Assembly (NCBI RefSeq): GCF_022539505.1 | Contig: NC_061508.1 | Span: forward strand, 38,558,256-38,622,255 | Direction of reading: 5' to 3' | Source: Lolium rigidum | Taxonomy: Eukaryota; Streptophyta; Magnoliopsida; Poales; Poaceae | DNA: 64,000 nucleotides | In this document: piece after piece, positions 43,801-56,710 of the stretch | Layout of the letters: each line of letters begins with the position of its first letter | Position numbering within the stretch: position 1 is the first letter of the stretch | Program-made: the position numbers and the translations under genes | The notes under the pieces: generated by a model | What the model was told of the DNA's origin: nothing | Databases searched by the model: none | The model's input: only the letters and a program-made list of their open reading frames with translations

Positions 43801-43960
43801 AGGACGTACCCAGTGCTAAGAGCTCCCGCACTGTGCGGGCTCTGGGGAAGGTGTTAGTGGCAAGCCTTACCCTCACGAAGTGCAATGTGAGGAGACCGCG
43901 ACTCGAACCTGGGACCTCTTGGTCACAGGCGGTGAGGCTCTACCGCTGCACCAGGCCCGT
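43801..43960 (-). mobile_element. tRNA-derived SINE (Au-like) with 18-bp target duplication
   Basis: The minus strand starts GGGCCTGGTGCAGCGGTAGA (A box TGGTGCAGCGG), has a B box GGTTCGAGTCG, and contains CTTCCCCAGAGCCCGCACAG and AGCACTGGGTACGTCC before a T-rich end, as in Au SINEs. Perfect duplications GTTTTTTCGATAGTAAAA lie at 43783-43800 and 43961-43978. Confidence 0.9.
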
Positions 43961-44440
43961 GTTTTTTCGATAGTAAAAGCTAATCAAATTAAAATAACCG
44001 TCCCATTTCCCAACCAGCGCTCATAGCCAATAGGCAAAAAAAAAAAAAAACCAATTTTCCTAACCGAGGGCACACAACAATCGCTCTTTCCTGCATCATT
44101 AACTCCTTTGGTAGTCTGGCCATACTGCATCATGAAGACACTTTGTTTTGAGCTAAATCGACAATCTAACTCGCAGAATAACTTTCATATACCCAGCCTC
44201 CAAAGTAATATATGATAGCTCCCCTTGCATATACCCTCTATTGAAACTCTATAAAACCAGCATGATTAGAAATTGCACAGAAAGATACGGAGAAACAGGA
44301 ATAAAGAGAACCCAAGTACCTGCATTTCACCAAACAGGCAGTGTTCATCACAACCATCCATCCTTTCATGGTGACGTCACTCCTCCAAATCACCTTCATA
44401 TGACTCTTCTCACTCAAATCCATGTCCTAAATTATCTATT

Positions 44441-46405
44441 AATGTCACCTCATATATCTCTATTAATGCAGCCAATGCAATAATGTGAAAAGTCAATAAT
44501 GTGTGGTATTTCTCTCTCAAAAAATCTTGTGCACTAATAAAACTGATATGTGAGAATTAATCATTTTCTTTAGATGCTACTACAATTATAAGGAAACCAA
44601 GGTATCGGTAATGTAGATTGACCAAAGTAGCACCACCAGGGGCACTATGTGAATAAAAACCAAACCTGGTTAAGAAGCAATTTCACATGCCATTTGTTTT
44701 GAATTTAAGAAGATGTTAAACTGAAACAGGAGAGTATCCAGTAAGTCAGCCGGTCAGAAATAAGGAGCAAAAAATGTTCAAAAGGAAAGAAATAAGAAGC
44801 AAATTGCAGGAATAAGTTCCCCCATAAGGCCATAACAATCTGAATGTGGTATTTTCATATGTACCAATACATTCCTTGGGCAATTGTGCATGCAAACACC
44901 TTGTATGTTGCAACCATTATAGATCAATGAACAAGAGTTGGGACTGCTTGTTCATCGGCACGACGATCTGCTGACCACGGTAAGCTGAACTGCAACCATA
45001 TAAGCCAAAGGTTGGTAATAATAAGAAAAAGCTTGAACAACTGGTAATCAAAAACCCAAATACTTTACTACAGCTGTAATATGAATATTAACTCACAACT
45101 TTGAGGCCAGAAAGCTACAGGATTCTAGTTTTGTGTCAGCCAAAATGCCAGATTCTCCAACCCAGGAGGTTGTTAACAAATAGAAGCATTCAGAATACAT
45201 CTGACACGGTACATACAATACAACATAAGCAATTATTCGATGTGCCTCCTTTCCCAAATTTGCATTACCAACATAGCTGATTGAACAACACATAGACGTG
45301 TACCATTGAGAACATTATCTTTGGGGTCTCAGAAGAGTAAGATGCAATGCATGCTGCAAAATTCCATGCAGTGATAACTAACGGATCTTGGCATTACTAA
45401 TAGCTTACTTGTGTATGTGGCGATAAGTCGCACAATAGAGGCGCCCAACAGGAGTCGATGCAGCGGCGTCTATGGCTGAGACCTCGGGGTGGCAAGCCAC
45501 CGGCTGGACGACGGGTCAAGAGCAAGGGCTCAGCAGTGCCGGTGGCGGCCGACGCTGTGGGAAGCAGCAAGCGGGATGGCACGTGTGCCGGCAGCGCGCG
45601 TGGACATCGTTGACCAGGAAGGCAGCCGATGGAGCGAAGCTGTAGGCAACATCAAGATCGGCCCATGGCACTGCCCAGCTCCATGGCCGAGGGAGAAAAG
45701 GTGGCCCTTCCCATCTGCCCCGGTGCGGAGTGCGCCCCGTGCGTGAAGCCTAGCAGGAATGCAGGATCGAAGCATCATCAGGAGGGGATCCGATAGGATG
45801 TAGATGACGCTGCCATTTTTGCTGCGGAGCCTGCTCGCCTCCACATCCCTCCTGCGTCAGCTGCTGGCGGCGGAACCCTGTGTTCCGCCGGACCCGTGTT
45901 GGGGTCGAAGATCTAGATTAGGATGGCCACGACATGGATGACCTCGCGCTTGGCGGCCTCAAGCAGGGAGACGCTAGATGTCATCGGTGGATGTAGCTCG
46001 GGTCGGTGGGGGAACACGATCCATATGCCGATATGCGGAAGTTGACATGGAGGTAGCGGAGGAGCCAGCGCCGGGGCGAGGCGCGCGAGGCCGATGACTC
46101 GATGAGGGTCGTGGACAGGAGGAACGGGTAGGAGGAATGGTTCCTATTTTTCGGGGCAAGGCAAGGAAATATATCTTTCCTAATTAATTTGTATTAATTA
46201 GTTTCTTTTTTTGACATGAGTTTCTTTTTTTCTTGAGATTAGTGCCTTGATTAGCGCTAGTACGTGAATGATACGCTAAATCAGATCAGACGATTGGATA
46301 TTAAGCGGAGACAATGAGATTACAGTGAACGGTTCAGATGATTCCAATCTCCTTCACCAAACGCGTTGTATGACCTACGACCAACTCGAATATAATAGTA
46401 AAGAT
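44441..46405. repeat. Tandem unit 1 (1965 bp)
   Basis: Starts AATGTCACCTCATATATCTC. On the minus strand it resembles the 5' part of a gene: a GC-rich exon-like block (about 46150-45430) ending CACATACACAA|GTAAGC and a further exon-like block with CTGTGTCAG-type junctions (45090-45300). The frames are short (66, 61 and 104 codons) and match nothing I know. A noncoding RNA or gene fragment is possible. Confidence 0.9.
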
Positions 46406-48373
46406 AATGTCACCTCATATATCTCTATTAATGCAGCCAATGCAATAATGTGAAAAGTCAATAATGTGTGGTATTTCTCTCTCAAAAAATCTTGTGCACT
46501 AATAAAACTGATATGTGAGAATTAATCATTTTCTTCAGATGCTACTACAATTATAAGGAAACCAAGGTATCGGTAATGTAGATTGACCAAAGTAGCACCA
46601 CCAGGGGCACTATGTGAATAAAAACCAAACCTGGTTAAGAAGCAATTTCACATGCCATTTGTTTTGAATTTAAGAAGATGTTAAACTGAAACAGGAGAGT
46701 ATCCAGTAAGTCAGCCGGTCAGAAATAAGGAGCAAAAAATTTTCAAAAGGAAAGAAATAAGAAGCAAATTGCAGGAATAAGTTCCCCCGTAAGGCCATAA
46801 CAATCTGAATGTGGTATTTTCATATGTACCAATACATTCCTTGGGCAATTGTGCATGCAAACACCTTGTATGTTGCAACCATTATAGATCAATGAACAAG
46901 AGTTGGGACTGCTTGTTCATCGGCACGACGATCTGCTGACCACGGTAAGCTGAACTGCAACCATATAAGCCAAAGGTTGGTAATAATAAGAAAAAGCTTG
47001 AACAACTGGTAATCAAAAACCCAAATACTTTACTACAGCTGTAATATGAATATTAACTCACAACTTTGAGGCCAGAAAGCTACAGGATTCTAGTTTTGTG
47101 TCAGCCAAAATGCCAGATTCTCCAACCCAGGAGGTTGTTAACAAATAGAAGCATTCAGAATACATCTGACACGGTACATATAATACAACATAAGCAATTA
47201 TTCGATGTGCCTCCTTTCCCAAATTTGCATTACCAACATAGCTGATTGAACAACACATAGACGTGTACCATTGAGAACATTATCTTTGGGGTCTCAGAAG
47301 AGTAAGATGCAATGCATGCTGCAAAATTCCATGCAGTGATAACTAACGGATCTTGGCATTACTAATAGCTTACTTGTGTATGTGGCGATAAGTCGCACAA
47401 TAGAGGCGCCCAACAGGAGTCGATGCAGCGGCGTCTATGGCTGAGACCTCGGGGTGGCAAGCCACCGGCTGGACGACGGGTCAAGAGCAAGGGCTCAGCA
47501 GTGCCGGTGGCGGCCGACGCTGTGGGAAGCAGCAAGCGGGATGGCACGTGTGCCGGCAGCGCGCGTGGACATCGTTGACCAGGAAGGCAGCCGATGGAGC
47601 GAAGCTGTAGGCAACATCAAGATCGGCCCATGGCACTGCCCAGCTCCATGGCCGAGGGAGAAAAGGTGGCCCTTCCCATCTGCCCCAGTGCGGAGTGCGC
47701 CCCCGTGCGTGAAGCCTAGCAGGAATGCAGGATCGAAGCATCATCAGGAGGGGATCCGATAGGATGTAGATGACGCTGTCATTTTTGCTGCGGAGCCTGC
47801 TCGCCTCCACATCCCTCCTGCGTCAGCTGCTGGCGGCGGAACCCTGTGTTCCGCCGGACCCGTGTTGGGGTCGAAGATCTAGATTAGGATGGCCACGACA
47901 TGGATGACCTCGCGCTTGGCGGCCTCAAGCAGGGAGACGCTAGATGTCATCGGTGGATGTAGCTCGGGTCGGTGGGGGAACACGATCCATATGCCGATAT
48001 GCGGAAGTTGACATGGAGGTAGCGGAGGAGCCAGCGCCGGGGCGAGGCGCGCGAGGCCGATGACTCGATGAGGGTCGTGGACAGGAGGAACGGGTAGGAG
48101 GAATGGTTCCTATTTTTCAGGGCAAGGCAAGGAAATATATCTTTCCTAATTAATTTGTATTAATTAGTTTCTTTTTTTTTTACATGAGTTTCTTTTTTTC
48201 TTGAGATTAGTGCCTTGATTAGCGCTAGTACGTGAATGATACGCTAAATCAGATCAGACGATTGGATATTAAGCGGAGACAATGAGATTACAGTGAACGG
48301 TTCAGATGATTCCAATCTCCTTCACCAAACGCGTTGTATGACCTACGACCAACTCGAATATAATAGTAAAGAT
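46406..48373. repeat. Tandem unit 2 (1968 bp)
   Basis: Nearly identical to unit 1. Differences seen include TTTCAAAAGG versus GTTCAAAAGG, CCCCCGTAAGG versus CCCCCATAAGG, an inserted C (GCGCCCCCGTG) that changes the exon-like frame, and a longer T-run near 48170. Confidence 0.95.
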
Positions 48374-50340
48374 AATGTCACCTCATATATCTCTATTAAT
48401 GCAGCCAATGCAATAATGTGAAAAGTCAATAATGTGTGGTATTTCTCTCTCAAAAAATCTTGTGCACTAATAAAACTGATATGTGAGAATTAATCATTTT
48501 CTTCAGATGCTACTACAATTATAAGGAAACCAAGGTATCGGTAATGTAGATTGACCAAAGTAGCACCACCAGGGGCACTATGTGAATAAAAACCAAACCT
48601 GGTTAAGAAGCAATTTCACATGCCATTTGTTTTGAATTTAAGAAGATGTTAAACTGAAACAGGAGAGTATCCAGTAAGTCAGCCGGTCAGAAATAAGGAG
48701 CAAAAAATGTTCAAAAGGAAAGAAATAAGAAGCAAATTGCAGGAATAAGTTCCCCCATAAGGCCATAACAATCTGAATGTGGTATTTTCATATGTACCAA
48801 TACATTCCTTGGGCAATTGTGCATGCAAACACCTTGTATGTTGCAACCATTATAGATCAATGAACAAGAGTTGGGACTGCTTGTTCATCGGCACGACGAT
48901 CTGCTGACCACGGTAAGCTGAACTGCAACCATATAAGCCAAAGGTTGGTAATAATAAGAAAAAGCTTGAACAACTGGTAATCAAAAACCCAAATACTTTA
49001 CTACAGCTGTAATATGAATATTAACTCACAACTTTGAGGCCAGAAAGCTACAGGATTCTAGTTTTGTGTCAGCCAAAATGCCAGATTCTCCAACCCAGGA
49101 GGTTGTTAACAAATAGAAGCATTCAGAATACATCTGACACGGTACATACAATACAACATAAGCAATTATTCGATGTGCCTCCTTTCCCAAATTTGCATTA
49201 CCAACATAGCTGATTGAACAACACATAGACGTGTACCATTGAGAACATTATCTTTGGGGTCTCAGAAGAGTAAGATGCAATGCATGCTGCAAAATTCCAT
49301 GCAGTGATAACTAACGGATCTTGGCATTACTAATAGCTTACTTGTGTATGTGGCGATAAGTCGCACAATAGAGGCGCCCAACAGGAGTCGATGCAGCGGC
49401 GTCTATGGCTGAGACCTCGGGGTGGCAAGCCACCGGCTGGACGACGGGTCAAGAGCAAGGGCTCAGCAGTGCCGGTGGCGGCCGACGCTGTGGGAAGCAG
49501 CAAGCGGGATGGCACGTGTGCCGGCAGCGCGCGTGGACATCGTTGACCAGGAAGGCAGCCGATGGAGCGAAGCTGTAGGCAACATCAAGATCGGCCCATG
49601 GCACTGCCCAGCTCCATGGCCGAGGGAGAAAAGGTGGCCCTTCCCATCTGCCCCGGTGCGGAGTGCGCCCCCGTGCGTGAAGCCTAGCAGGAATGCAGGA
49701 TCGAAGCATCATCAGGAGGGGATCCGATAGGATGTAGATGACGCTGTCATTTTTGCTGCGGAGCCTGCTCGCCTCCACATCCCTCCTGCGTCAGCTGCTG
49801 GCGGCGGAACCCTGTGTTCCGCCGGACCCGTGTTGGGGTCGAAGATCTAGATTAGGATGGCCACGACATGGATGACCTCGCGCTTGGCGGCCTCAAGCAG
49901 GGAGACGCTAGATGTCATCGGTGGATGTAGCTCGGGTCGGTGGGGGAACACGATCCATATGCCGATATGCGGAAGTTGACATGGAGGTAGCGGAGGAGCC
50001 AGCGCCGGGGCGAGGCGCGCGAGGCCGATGACTCGATGAGGGTCGTGGACAGGAGGAACGGGTAGGAGGAATGGTTCCTATTTTTCAGGGCAAGGCAAGG
50101 AAATATATCTTTCCTAATTAATTTGTATTAATTAGTTTCTTTTTTTTGACATGAGTTTCTTTTTTTCTTGAGATTAGTGCCTTGATTAGCGCTAGTACGT
50201 GAATGATACGCTAAATCAGATCAGACGATTGGATATTAAGCGGAGACAATGAGATTACAGTGAACGGTTCAGATGATTCCAATCTCCTTCACCAAACGCG
50301 TTGTATGACCTACGACCAACTCGAATATAATAGTAAAGAT
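48374..50340. repeat. Tandem unit 3 (1967 bp)
   Basis: Shares the inserted C (GCGCCCCCGTG) with unit 2 but not unit 1, and ends at AATAGTAAAGAT directly before unique sequence. Unit 1 and unit 3 agree at some sites where unit 2 differs. Confidence 0.95.
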
Positions 50341-50640
50341 GTTTTCACTTTCTCCCTGCTACAGCTCATAAAAAGATCGGTTTAGCACAGCAAGAGAAAA
50401 AAAAAACACATCAGGAGAAACCTGCTCTCCTCGCCGGGTTTGCCGTGTCTTTTTTTTTTTTTTGAAACGGGGATGGCTGTAACCTCTGGATCAATTGATA
50501 ATTGATGCACACAACCATCATCTTTTTGCACAGTTCATGTATCAACTTGTTACATCAGAAATCACAAAAAGGTTACAAAAATCAACCATCTAAGAATAAT
50601 CATCGTAAAACTCTAGGTATGTAGAACAAGCAAGTGCGTG
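50341..50640. other. Unique sequence with a poly(T) retroposon-like end
   Basis: A run of T at about 50449-50463 followed by GAAACGGGGATGGCTGTAAC looks like the 3' end of a minus-strand retroposon. No coding frame was seen. Confidence 0.35.
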
Positions 50641-50719
50641 CGGGTAGGGAGGCCTCTGGGGCTATCCACGATCCCCACCTCGCGCTGAGAGGCTGGACGC
50701 TGCGTTGCTTCATCCGGTC

Positions 50720-50766
50720 CACGTGTCATCATCTGATTGGAGGAGCTAAAAGAGCGAAAACCCTAA
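50720..50766 (+). promoter_or_regulatory. G-box and telo-box ahead of a putative gene
   Basis: CACGTG at 50720-50725 and AAACCCTAA at 50758-50766. The telo-box is common just upstream of plant housekeeping and translation-related genes. A GC- and pyrimidine-rich leader follows. Confidence 0.4.
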
Positions 50767-50972
50767 CCACAATTACTCGCGTGCTGCCGCAGTCTCCACT
50801 CGCACTTCCCCTCTCCTCGCTGCCCCTTCGACCTCCACGCCGCCGCCTCCTCACACGCAACCTTGCCGCCGGTGCTGCTCCACCGGCCTCCCTTGTCTCC
50901 TCTCGGCAGAGCTATGCTCGCCACCATTAAGTCCTAGGGGCGGCGGCGCTCTGCTTGGCCCTTCTCGAGGCG

Positions 50973-53136
50973 ATGGCGGGAGGACGTGCTGGTCGTCCGC
51001 TTGGTCTGAAGCAGGAGGTAGCTCGAGATTGCGGAAGCGGATCAGGGTGGCGATTGCCTTGCCGGAGCTCTTCAGGTCGCCCTCCGCTCCCCTTTTCCCA
51101 GTGTGATTTTTCATATCTTCCCTGATTTGCTTCTCGTTTTTTTGGCAGCAGATGACCCGTTCTATAGGAGAAGACACATAGAGCGGCGATGGCAACACGG
51201 GTCAACGGCATCAGCAACACCGGAGTGCACTCCGGACTACCTTTGCTTCCAGATGTGGGTCTCTCACAGGGAGGAAGAAGAAAATCATGGAAACAAGTTC
51301 AGCAGTAGAAACATCACCATGGGTCTGTCTCTTTTTCCTCTCCCCGTCCTTGTCATCTCTCCCCAATTCTTTTGGGTAACTTCTTGCCTTGATTGGATTG
51401 GGATCTAGCCATCACAGCGTTACAATTTGTTCTTGCTATTGTTTCAGGTGGATTTGGTGACACAAATGTACATAAGCGAGGACATCATCTTTTTGCTGAT
51501 TTGCGTGTTGGCTGGCCCGAACTGAGCGACACCCCTAATGCTAACCGATTTATTTTAAGAATCAAGTAAGTACTTTTCTTTTAGATCGAAGGGTGTGATT
51601 CTGAACTTGGCACTTTTTTGTGTACTTATAATTTTTCTCATGCGTAATTGTTTCTAAATCAGATATCCAATGGTGGATGTGCTTGCTTCTGATTGCACAT
51701 ATCGCTTTAGAACATGGTATTTTGTTTCTGCTTTTACATTGGCTCATACATGAATGTGGTGCAAAGGCTTGGCAAGGCCGCCGGCGACGAACGGCTGCTG
51801 AGTTTGGCAAAGCGAGGCGGTGCTCCGGTCAGGGTACCTTGTCACGTAAATCATCATTAGTGGTATGCCCATCTGTTGGTGTTTTTTGGGAGTGTTCCGT
51901 TTCAGGTCCGGGTGCGTATGATTTTAATTTATTTTGCGTGTATGTGCATGACGCAAATGAGAAGGATGACATGATAACGGAAGATTTCGACAGGTTTGCC
52001 TCCATCATCAGGAGGGTGGAGAGCTCGCGCAAGCTCGGTATGGTCACAGATCATCATCTCTCGCTCTTGCAACCCACGCTTATTTTTCTCTACCAGATTT
52101 AGTAGATGATTTAGGGGTTAAAAAAGAATAGCATATCTGTTGGTCTACCTTAAAGAATAGCGAAACAAATGGAGCGTTTTGTTTTTAATGGATTTAGATT
52201 TACTTAAATAGTAATGTATGAATCCACCATTTATTACTTGTATGAAAGTGGCACTCTTCAAGAACCAAATATGTCTAGGTGCTCGGACATGAGATATGGT
52301 ATCAGCATACATTATTTATGTTTCATGAAATAATCATAGCTTTATCTTTCAAAATTTTAAGCCAGTTTCATGGCGTCACGTCGACAAGCTATAGAGCAAA
52401 TCACATAGACATTTTCGAGAGAATTACAAGCATGAGCGTAAATTTAATTTTCTGTCAAATATCTTATGGTTCTTCCTTGTTTTATTTTAGGGTTTCTGAA
52501 GTTTCTTCAGTTCTGCATCATACAGTAGAATGTGGTTGACTATAGCAGTATGCTTGTTGCTAGAGATCGAAAAAAGCAGAAATGAAGCCAAAACCTCATT
52601 ACTCTATTTTCGTATTATATCTAGAGTTTATTTCTGTTACAATGCTACTTGCACAGCATAATTGTTCTGCCCAGTTCTTACTTTGTTTGTCGTATGTTTT
52701 TGGTTATGTAGTAACGATCTGTATACTTGGTATGCTGTTTTCTTTTCTGAAACAATGTTCCTTATGCTCGCTAGCTCGATTGCATGCTAAAGCCAATACT
52801 TCCATCAAGGAAAGTATTGATGTTTGGAGGAAGAGACAAGATAAGCTATAAAATGGTTTGCCCTTATGATGTATTTCTCTCCTACCATCATGCTTACTGT
52901 AGATTGTTTTCCAAGTAGCGGGGTTCTGTTTTTTTACTGTATCTCATATGTTACTGCTACAATTTTTTGTAATATTGTTGACCGCATCTTGGGTATGCCT
53001 TTGCTAGATCGTAGATAGTTCATCCCTCATGAAGCATGTCCAATATGTAGATGTGCTCTCTCGGTGGTCTCATGAGAGGTGCAACCTTACTGTGCCCTTC
53101 ATGAGAGATCATGGAGATCGGTTAGTTGGCAAGTAA
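50973..53136 (+). CDS. Putative multi-exon gene, product not recognised
   Basis: A candidate start ATG follows a gene-like leader and reads MAGGRAGRPLGLKQE, then GTAGCT. Further exon-like stretches with plausible splice borders are: after TTTTTTTGGCAG at 51148 (DDPFYRRRHIERRWQHGSTA); after TGTTTCAG at 51449 (GHHLFADLRVGWPELSDTPN, ending ATCAA|GTAAGT); around 51750 (LGKAAGDERLLSLAKRGGAP); 51905-52035 (DDMITEDFDRFASIIRRVES); and after TTGCTAG at 53008 (SLMKHVQYVDVLSRWSHERC, stop at 53134). The pieces look protein-like but no family was identified and exon phases were not fully verified. It could be a gene fragment or a decayed gene. Confidence 0.3.
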
Positions 53137-53719
53137 ATCTTCTATTGATTTGTATCTTATTTTGTAATGAGGTGGCTACCACGACGTCGATAGCTTTAGT
53201 TTGCCTAGAGTTTGTACCTGAATGCCGGTAGCTTCAGTGTGCAAGTGTTAGCACCTGAACATTTTCTCTGTTTAAATTTTACAACACTATGTTTTGTGTG
53301 TAAAATTTTGTTTTTTCCTTTCTAATGGAAATTGCTTCAAGATCAACCAGTGCGGAATTAGAATGATTGCTTTACAACTTCAGTATGTAACTTATATTGG
53401 TTTTCCTGTCTTAAGGAAATAGTTTCAAAATCAACAAGAGCTGAACTGGGGTCAACAATATTGCTTTACAACTCTGGTGTGTCTTAGAAGGAAGAATTCT
53501 AAAGCATGAGAAGTTTATTAATATAGAACTTGATAGAACCTGACAAATTATAAGTAAGTTGCATTGCACAACTATTGGAAATTGTATAATAAAAAAATAT
53601 ACAGGAAATCTTTCTCTACACGGAATACGAGGATAATGCGCAGTAATTTGATACTTATGCATTTATATAATATCATAGGAACCACCGGAATGGAAAGAGA
53701 ATGCAGTTTAGGCAGGATA
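53137..53719. other. No recognised gene
   Basis: AT-rich sequence between the putative gene and the Helitron. No coherent frame or terminal repeats were seen. Confidence 0.4.
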
Positions 53720-55355
53720 TCTTCTATATAAAAAGCAAAATTGGGGCCCTAGAGATCTTTTGTTTCTTGTGAAAAACTGAATTCCCAACATACCTTTTTT
53801 GTCATGAATATGGACCTGTTTGCGTCATGACCATTTCGTCGGATTATTCGTGATCCCTTTTCTCTTGATTGTCTGAAAAGTAATCCCCATGTAAATGTCA
53901 CTTGACTCAGGGTGGAGGGAGTGCATGGGGGACTGCCTACTGATCTTAGTTACACCATGATGTTGGCCCACGAGTATCAATGATATCATAGAATTTGTGA
54001 ATATATTTGAGCAAAAGTGCCTGATTCCCAAGAACCGGGTTACGAACTCCCACTTCTCTTTGGTTTTTACAAGCTAGCTCACAAGACATCAGGTTATTTG
54101 TTTGGTGCATGGCTCCCATATGGTTGCCTTTATAATGTAATTTTTTGGTTTTCTTTTCTTATTTAAGTACTATTTTCCTTCATTTTCATTCTCTATTTGT
54201 AGACTGCAGCCTCAGCCGTGTCCACTTTGCACTTTCCGGTCTTTCATTGTAGCCTTAAATGCTGTCGTTCGTGCCTGTTGCTGCTGCTTCATTTCTTTCA
54301 GTGAGTATTTTGTTGTGATTTCACGTCAAATACTCACAACAGGACAACACATGCCTGGGTTGTTACCACTTACCATCCGTCTCTCACATCCAATATATGT
54401 ATGGGACGTGGTGGTAAAATACATGGTCCAGGCCATGATATATTTATTGGTGCTTTCTTGTTCATGATGCTCACACTTCCCCTGCTACATCTATTCCAGA
54501 GATTAAATTTTCCTTCAACCTATGCCTAAATATATCATTTTGGGAGTATTGCAAATTAGTGCTTGATGTTTGAAAATATATCTAATTATATACCTTGCTT
54601 AAATCCTAAAACTTGATGGTATGTTGCAGGTCCGCAAAAAGTCTGATTGAACCATGGCTCGGAAAATGCGTTCTGCTGATATATTTTGCTCAATATGAAT
54701 GATATGTCCTGATGATGTACATTAGGGGCTGCTTCATTTTTAAGTACAAATCTAAGTGAACTATCAAGGTTCCTCATTTAACATGTTTATGATCTCAACA
54801 ACTTTATAAATTGTCTTGTGCTGATAAATTGTTTATGATCCAATATGTGTTTCTTTTGTATAGGTGGCAGATGTTGAATTCAATATAGCCAATGAGAAGT
54901 TCATGCTAAAAAGGTGGTACTGTTTACTCCCGCTGGGACCTCAATTTACTCTTGGCCACGATTTAGTGTGATACCAGCAGACTGAGTTGTATTTGTGTTT
55001 GCCTAAAATGTGGAGTTTTTCTATGTGTTACTATACACAATATTGTAACTTTGGTTTATTAATAATTTTGGAAGTGGCCTAAAGTTCTTATACCTTGGAC
55101 TTTAAATTCCATGGGATGTTGCGTTGTCTGCTTGCCTAGAAAGCTGTAAAGTGAACTGTAGTGGTTAAAAATGCCGAGAATGAGTTCCGATGTGGATGCA
55201 AGACCACGGAGGAGGCAAGCCAAGGGAACCCGTATTGGACGTTGAATTATTTGTCATTGGATTGGGATTTGGGCGTTGAATTATTTGTTATTGGACTGGG
55301 ATTAGATCGCACAACTCCAGTGAGGAGGCGCCCCATGGGGCGCCCCAACCACTAG
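53720..55355 (+). mobile_element. Probable non-autonomous Helitron
   Basis: The 3' end has the diagnostic layout: a perfect palindrome GGCGCCCCATGGGGCGCC (55327-55344), seven nt, then CTAG (55352-55355) followed by host T. A matching 5' end is TCTTCTATATAAAAAGC at 53720, preceded by host A, giving the A/T insertion rule. No Rep/helicase frame is present in the 1.64 kb. The 3' end is convincing; the 5' end is inferred. Confidence 0.55.
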
Positions 55356-56207
55356 TATCTATCAATCTACTAGTAACCCATCAACCACCCATTAAGTTCT
55401 CGTCGATCCTCCGGAAGCAGAAAGTACCATCGTGGAACCCAGTTTTTAATCATATGGATAACCTGCAAAAGTTTGAGACACTAGCTTTGTTAAAAATAGT
55501 ATTGTTTTTACATTTTCTTATCGACTAGCACAAAGCAGAAACACCAATGCGTATTTTAGCTTTAATTTTTTTCTTTATCGGTTCTATTTAGCCAATTTTC
55601 AAACATATTTATGATAGCGGTAGGCGGTAAGATAAACTATACGCAAAACAACTTTAGCAAATGGACATGAAAGAAAAAAGATGCACCCGTTTGTTTCATT
55701 TCAAAAAAGCAACACTTTTGATATCCATTTCATTGCCTTCTTTGTCAATTATCTTTCGTCAAAAAAACTTTTTTATGGAGGAACCACATAAATATGTTTA
55801 TCTTGAGCGAGATTTTTACCTTCCATAAATATTTCGTAGGAGAACAACTATGCCCATTTATTAAATCTTCATACATGAATTTAACTATGAAAATTCCTTT
55901 AATGGAACCAGGGGTAAAAACCTTTTTTATCTAATAAAAAGACTGTTAGAGTTTTATTGCCTGCAACATCGTCCCCACAGTTGAAATATTGTCATTAAGG
56001 ACAACGAAATTTATATATATCAGTTTTTGCCATCAAATGGTCGCCGGTTAGAAAATAGCTATTTAAACTTCTATCTAAAGAAGGGATGTGGCAAGAGTTG
56101 ATAATACATATCTTTGATTTAAAGCTCTGTCACAAATACAATCTAAATCAGCAGATTCACCATTTGTAAAATGCCTTATGCGGGTAAAAAGAGATTTCTT
56201 TAGTAGA
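55356..56207. other. AT-rich region without genes
   Basis: No coding frame, repeat boundary or RNA gene was seen between the Helitron end and the CACTA end. Confidence 0.5.
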
Positions 56208-56710
56208 CACTACGGGAAAGCCAGCCTTTGCCGTGCTCCACTTTGCACGGCAAAGAGGCCTATACGCACGGCAAAGGCTTTTCCGTGCGTGCCCTCACGG
56301 CAAAGTTTGCACGGCAACGCCATCGACGGCAAAGCCATCTTTGCCGTGCGCGTGCAATGATTGCACGGCAAAGCTCTTTGCCGTGCGCTCCCATCTCTGC
56401 CGTGCGCTGAAAACGCTGCCGTGCGGCACTTCTTTGCCGTGCGGCAGGGGGGCTGCCGTGCCCGAAGACTTTGCCGTGAGCTGCTATTCTTTGCCGTGCG
56501 ACCGTCGTTGCCGTGCGCCAGCCTTCGCTGCCGTGCGCGCCTTTGCCGTGCGGGCTAGCTCTACCGCGCACGGCAAAGCCCCCTACAGGCACGCCCCAGG
56601 AGTTCCCAGGTCTACAGGCTGCCGCCACGTGGCTCCTTTGCCGTGCGTGTGCACACGGCAAAGTGACCAAAAGTCCTTTGCCGTGTGCACACGCACGGCA
56701 AAGGGCCCTG
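56208..56710. repeat. CACTA subterminal repeat array
   Basis: CTTTGCCGTGC and its inverse GCACGGCAAAG occur more than 20 times in 500 bp. Such arrays bind the TNPA-type protein in En/Spm. The inner end has two exact inverted 29-bp palindromic blocks at 56635-56663 and 56676-56704. Confidence 0.9.

Noticed and set aside
43801..43960. tRNA gene
   Set aside because: The A and B boxes are present, but the body, tail and 18-bp duplications identify a tRNA-derived SINE; no full cloverleaf is expected.
45093..49778. 66-, 61- and 109-codon frames repeated three times as separate genes
   Set aside because: They recur only because the segment is triplicated; no known domain and a frame change between units 1 and 2.
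56225..56705. CRISPR-like array
   Set aside because: The short repeats occur in both orientations with irregular spacing and lie at a CACTA end in a plant genome.
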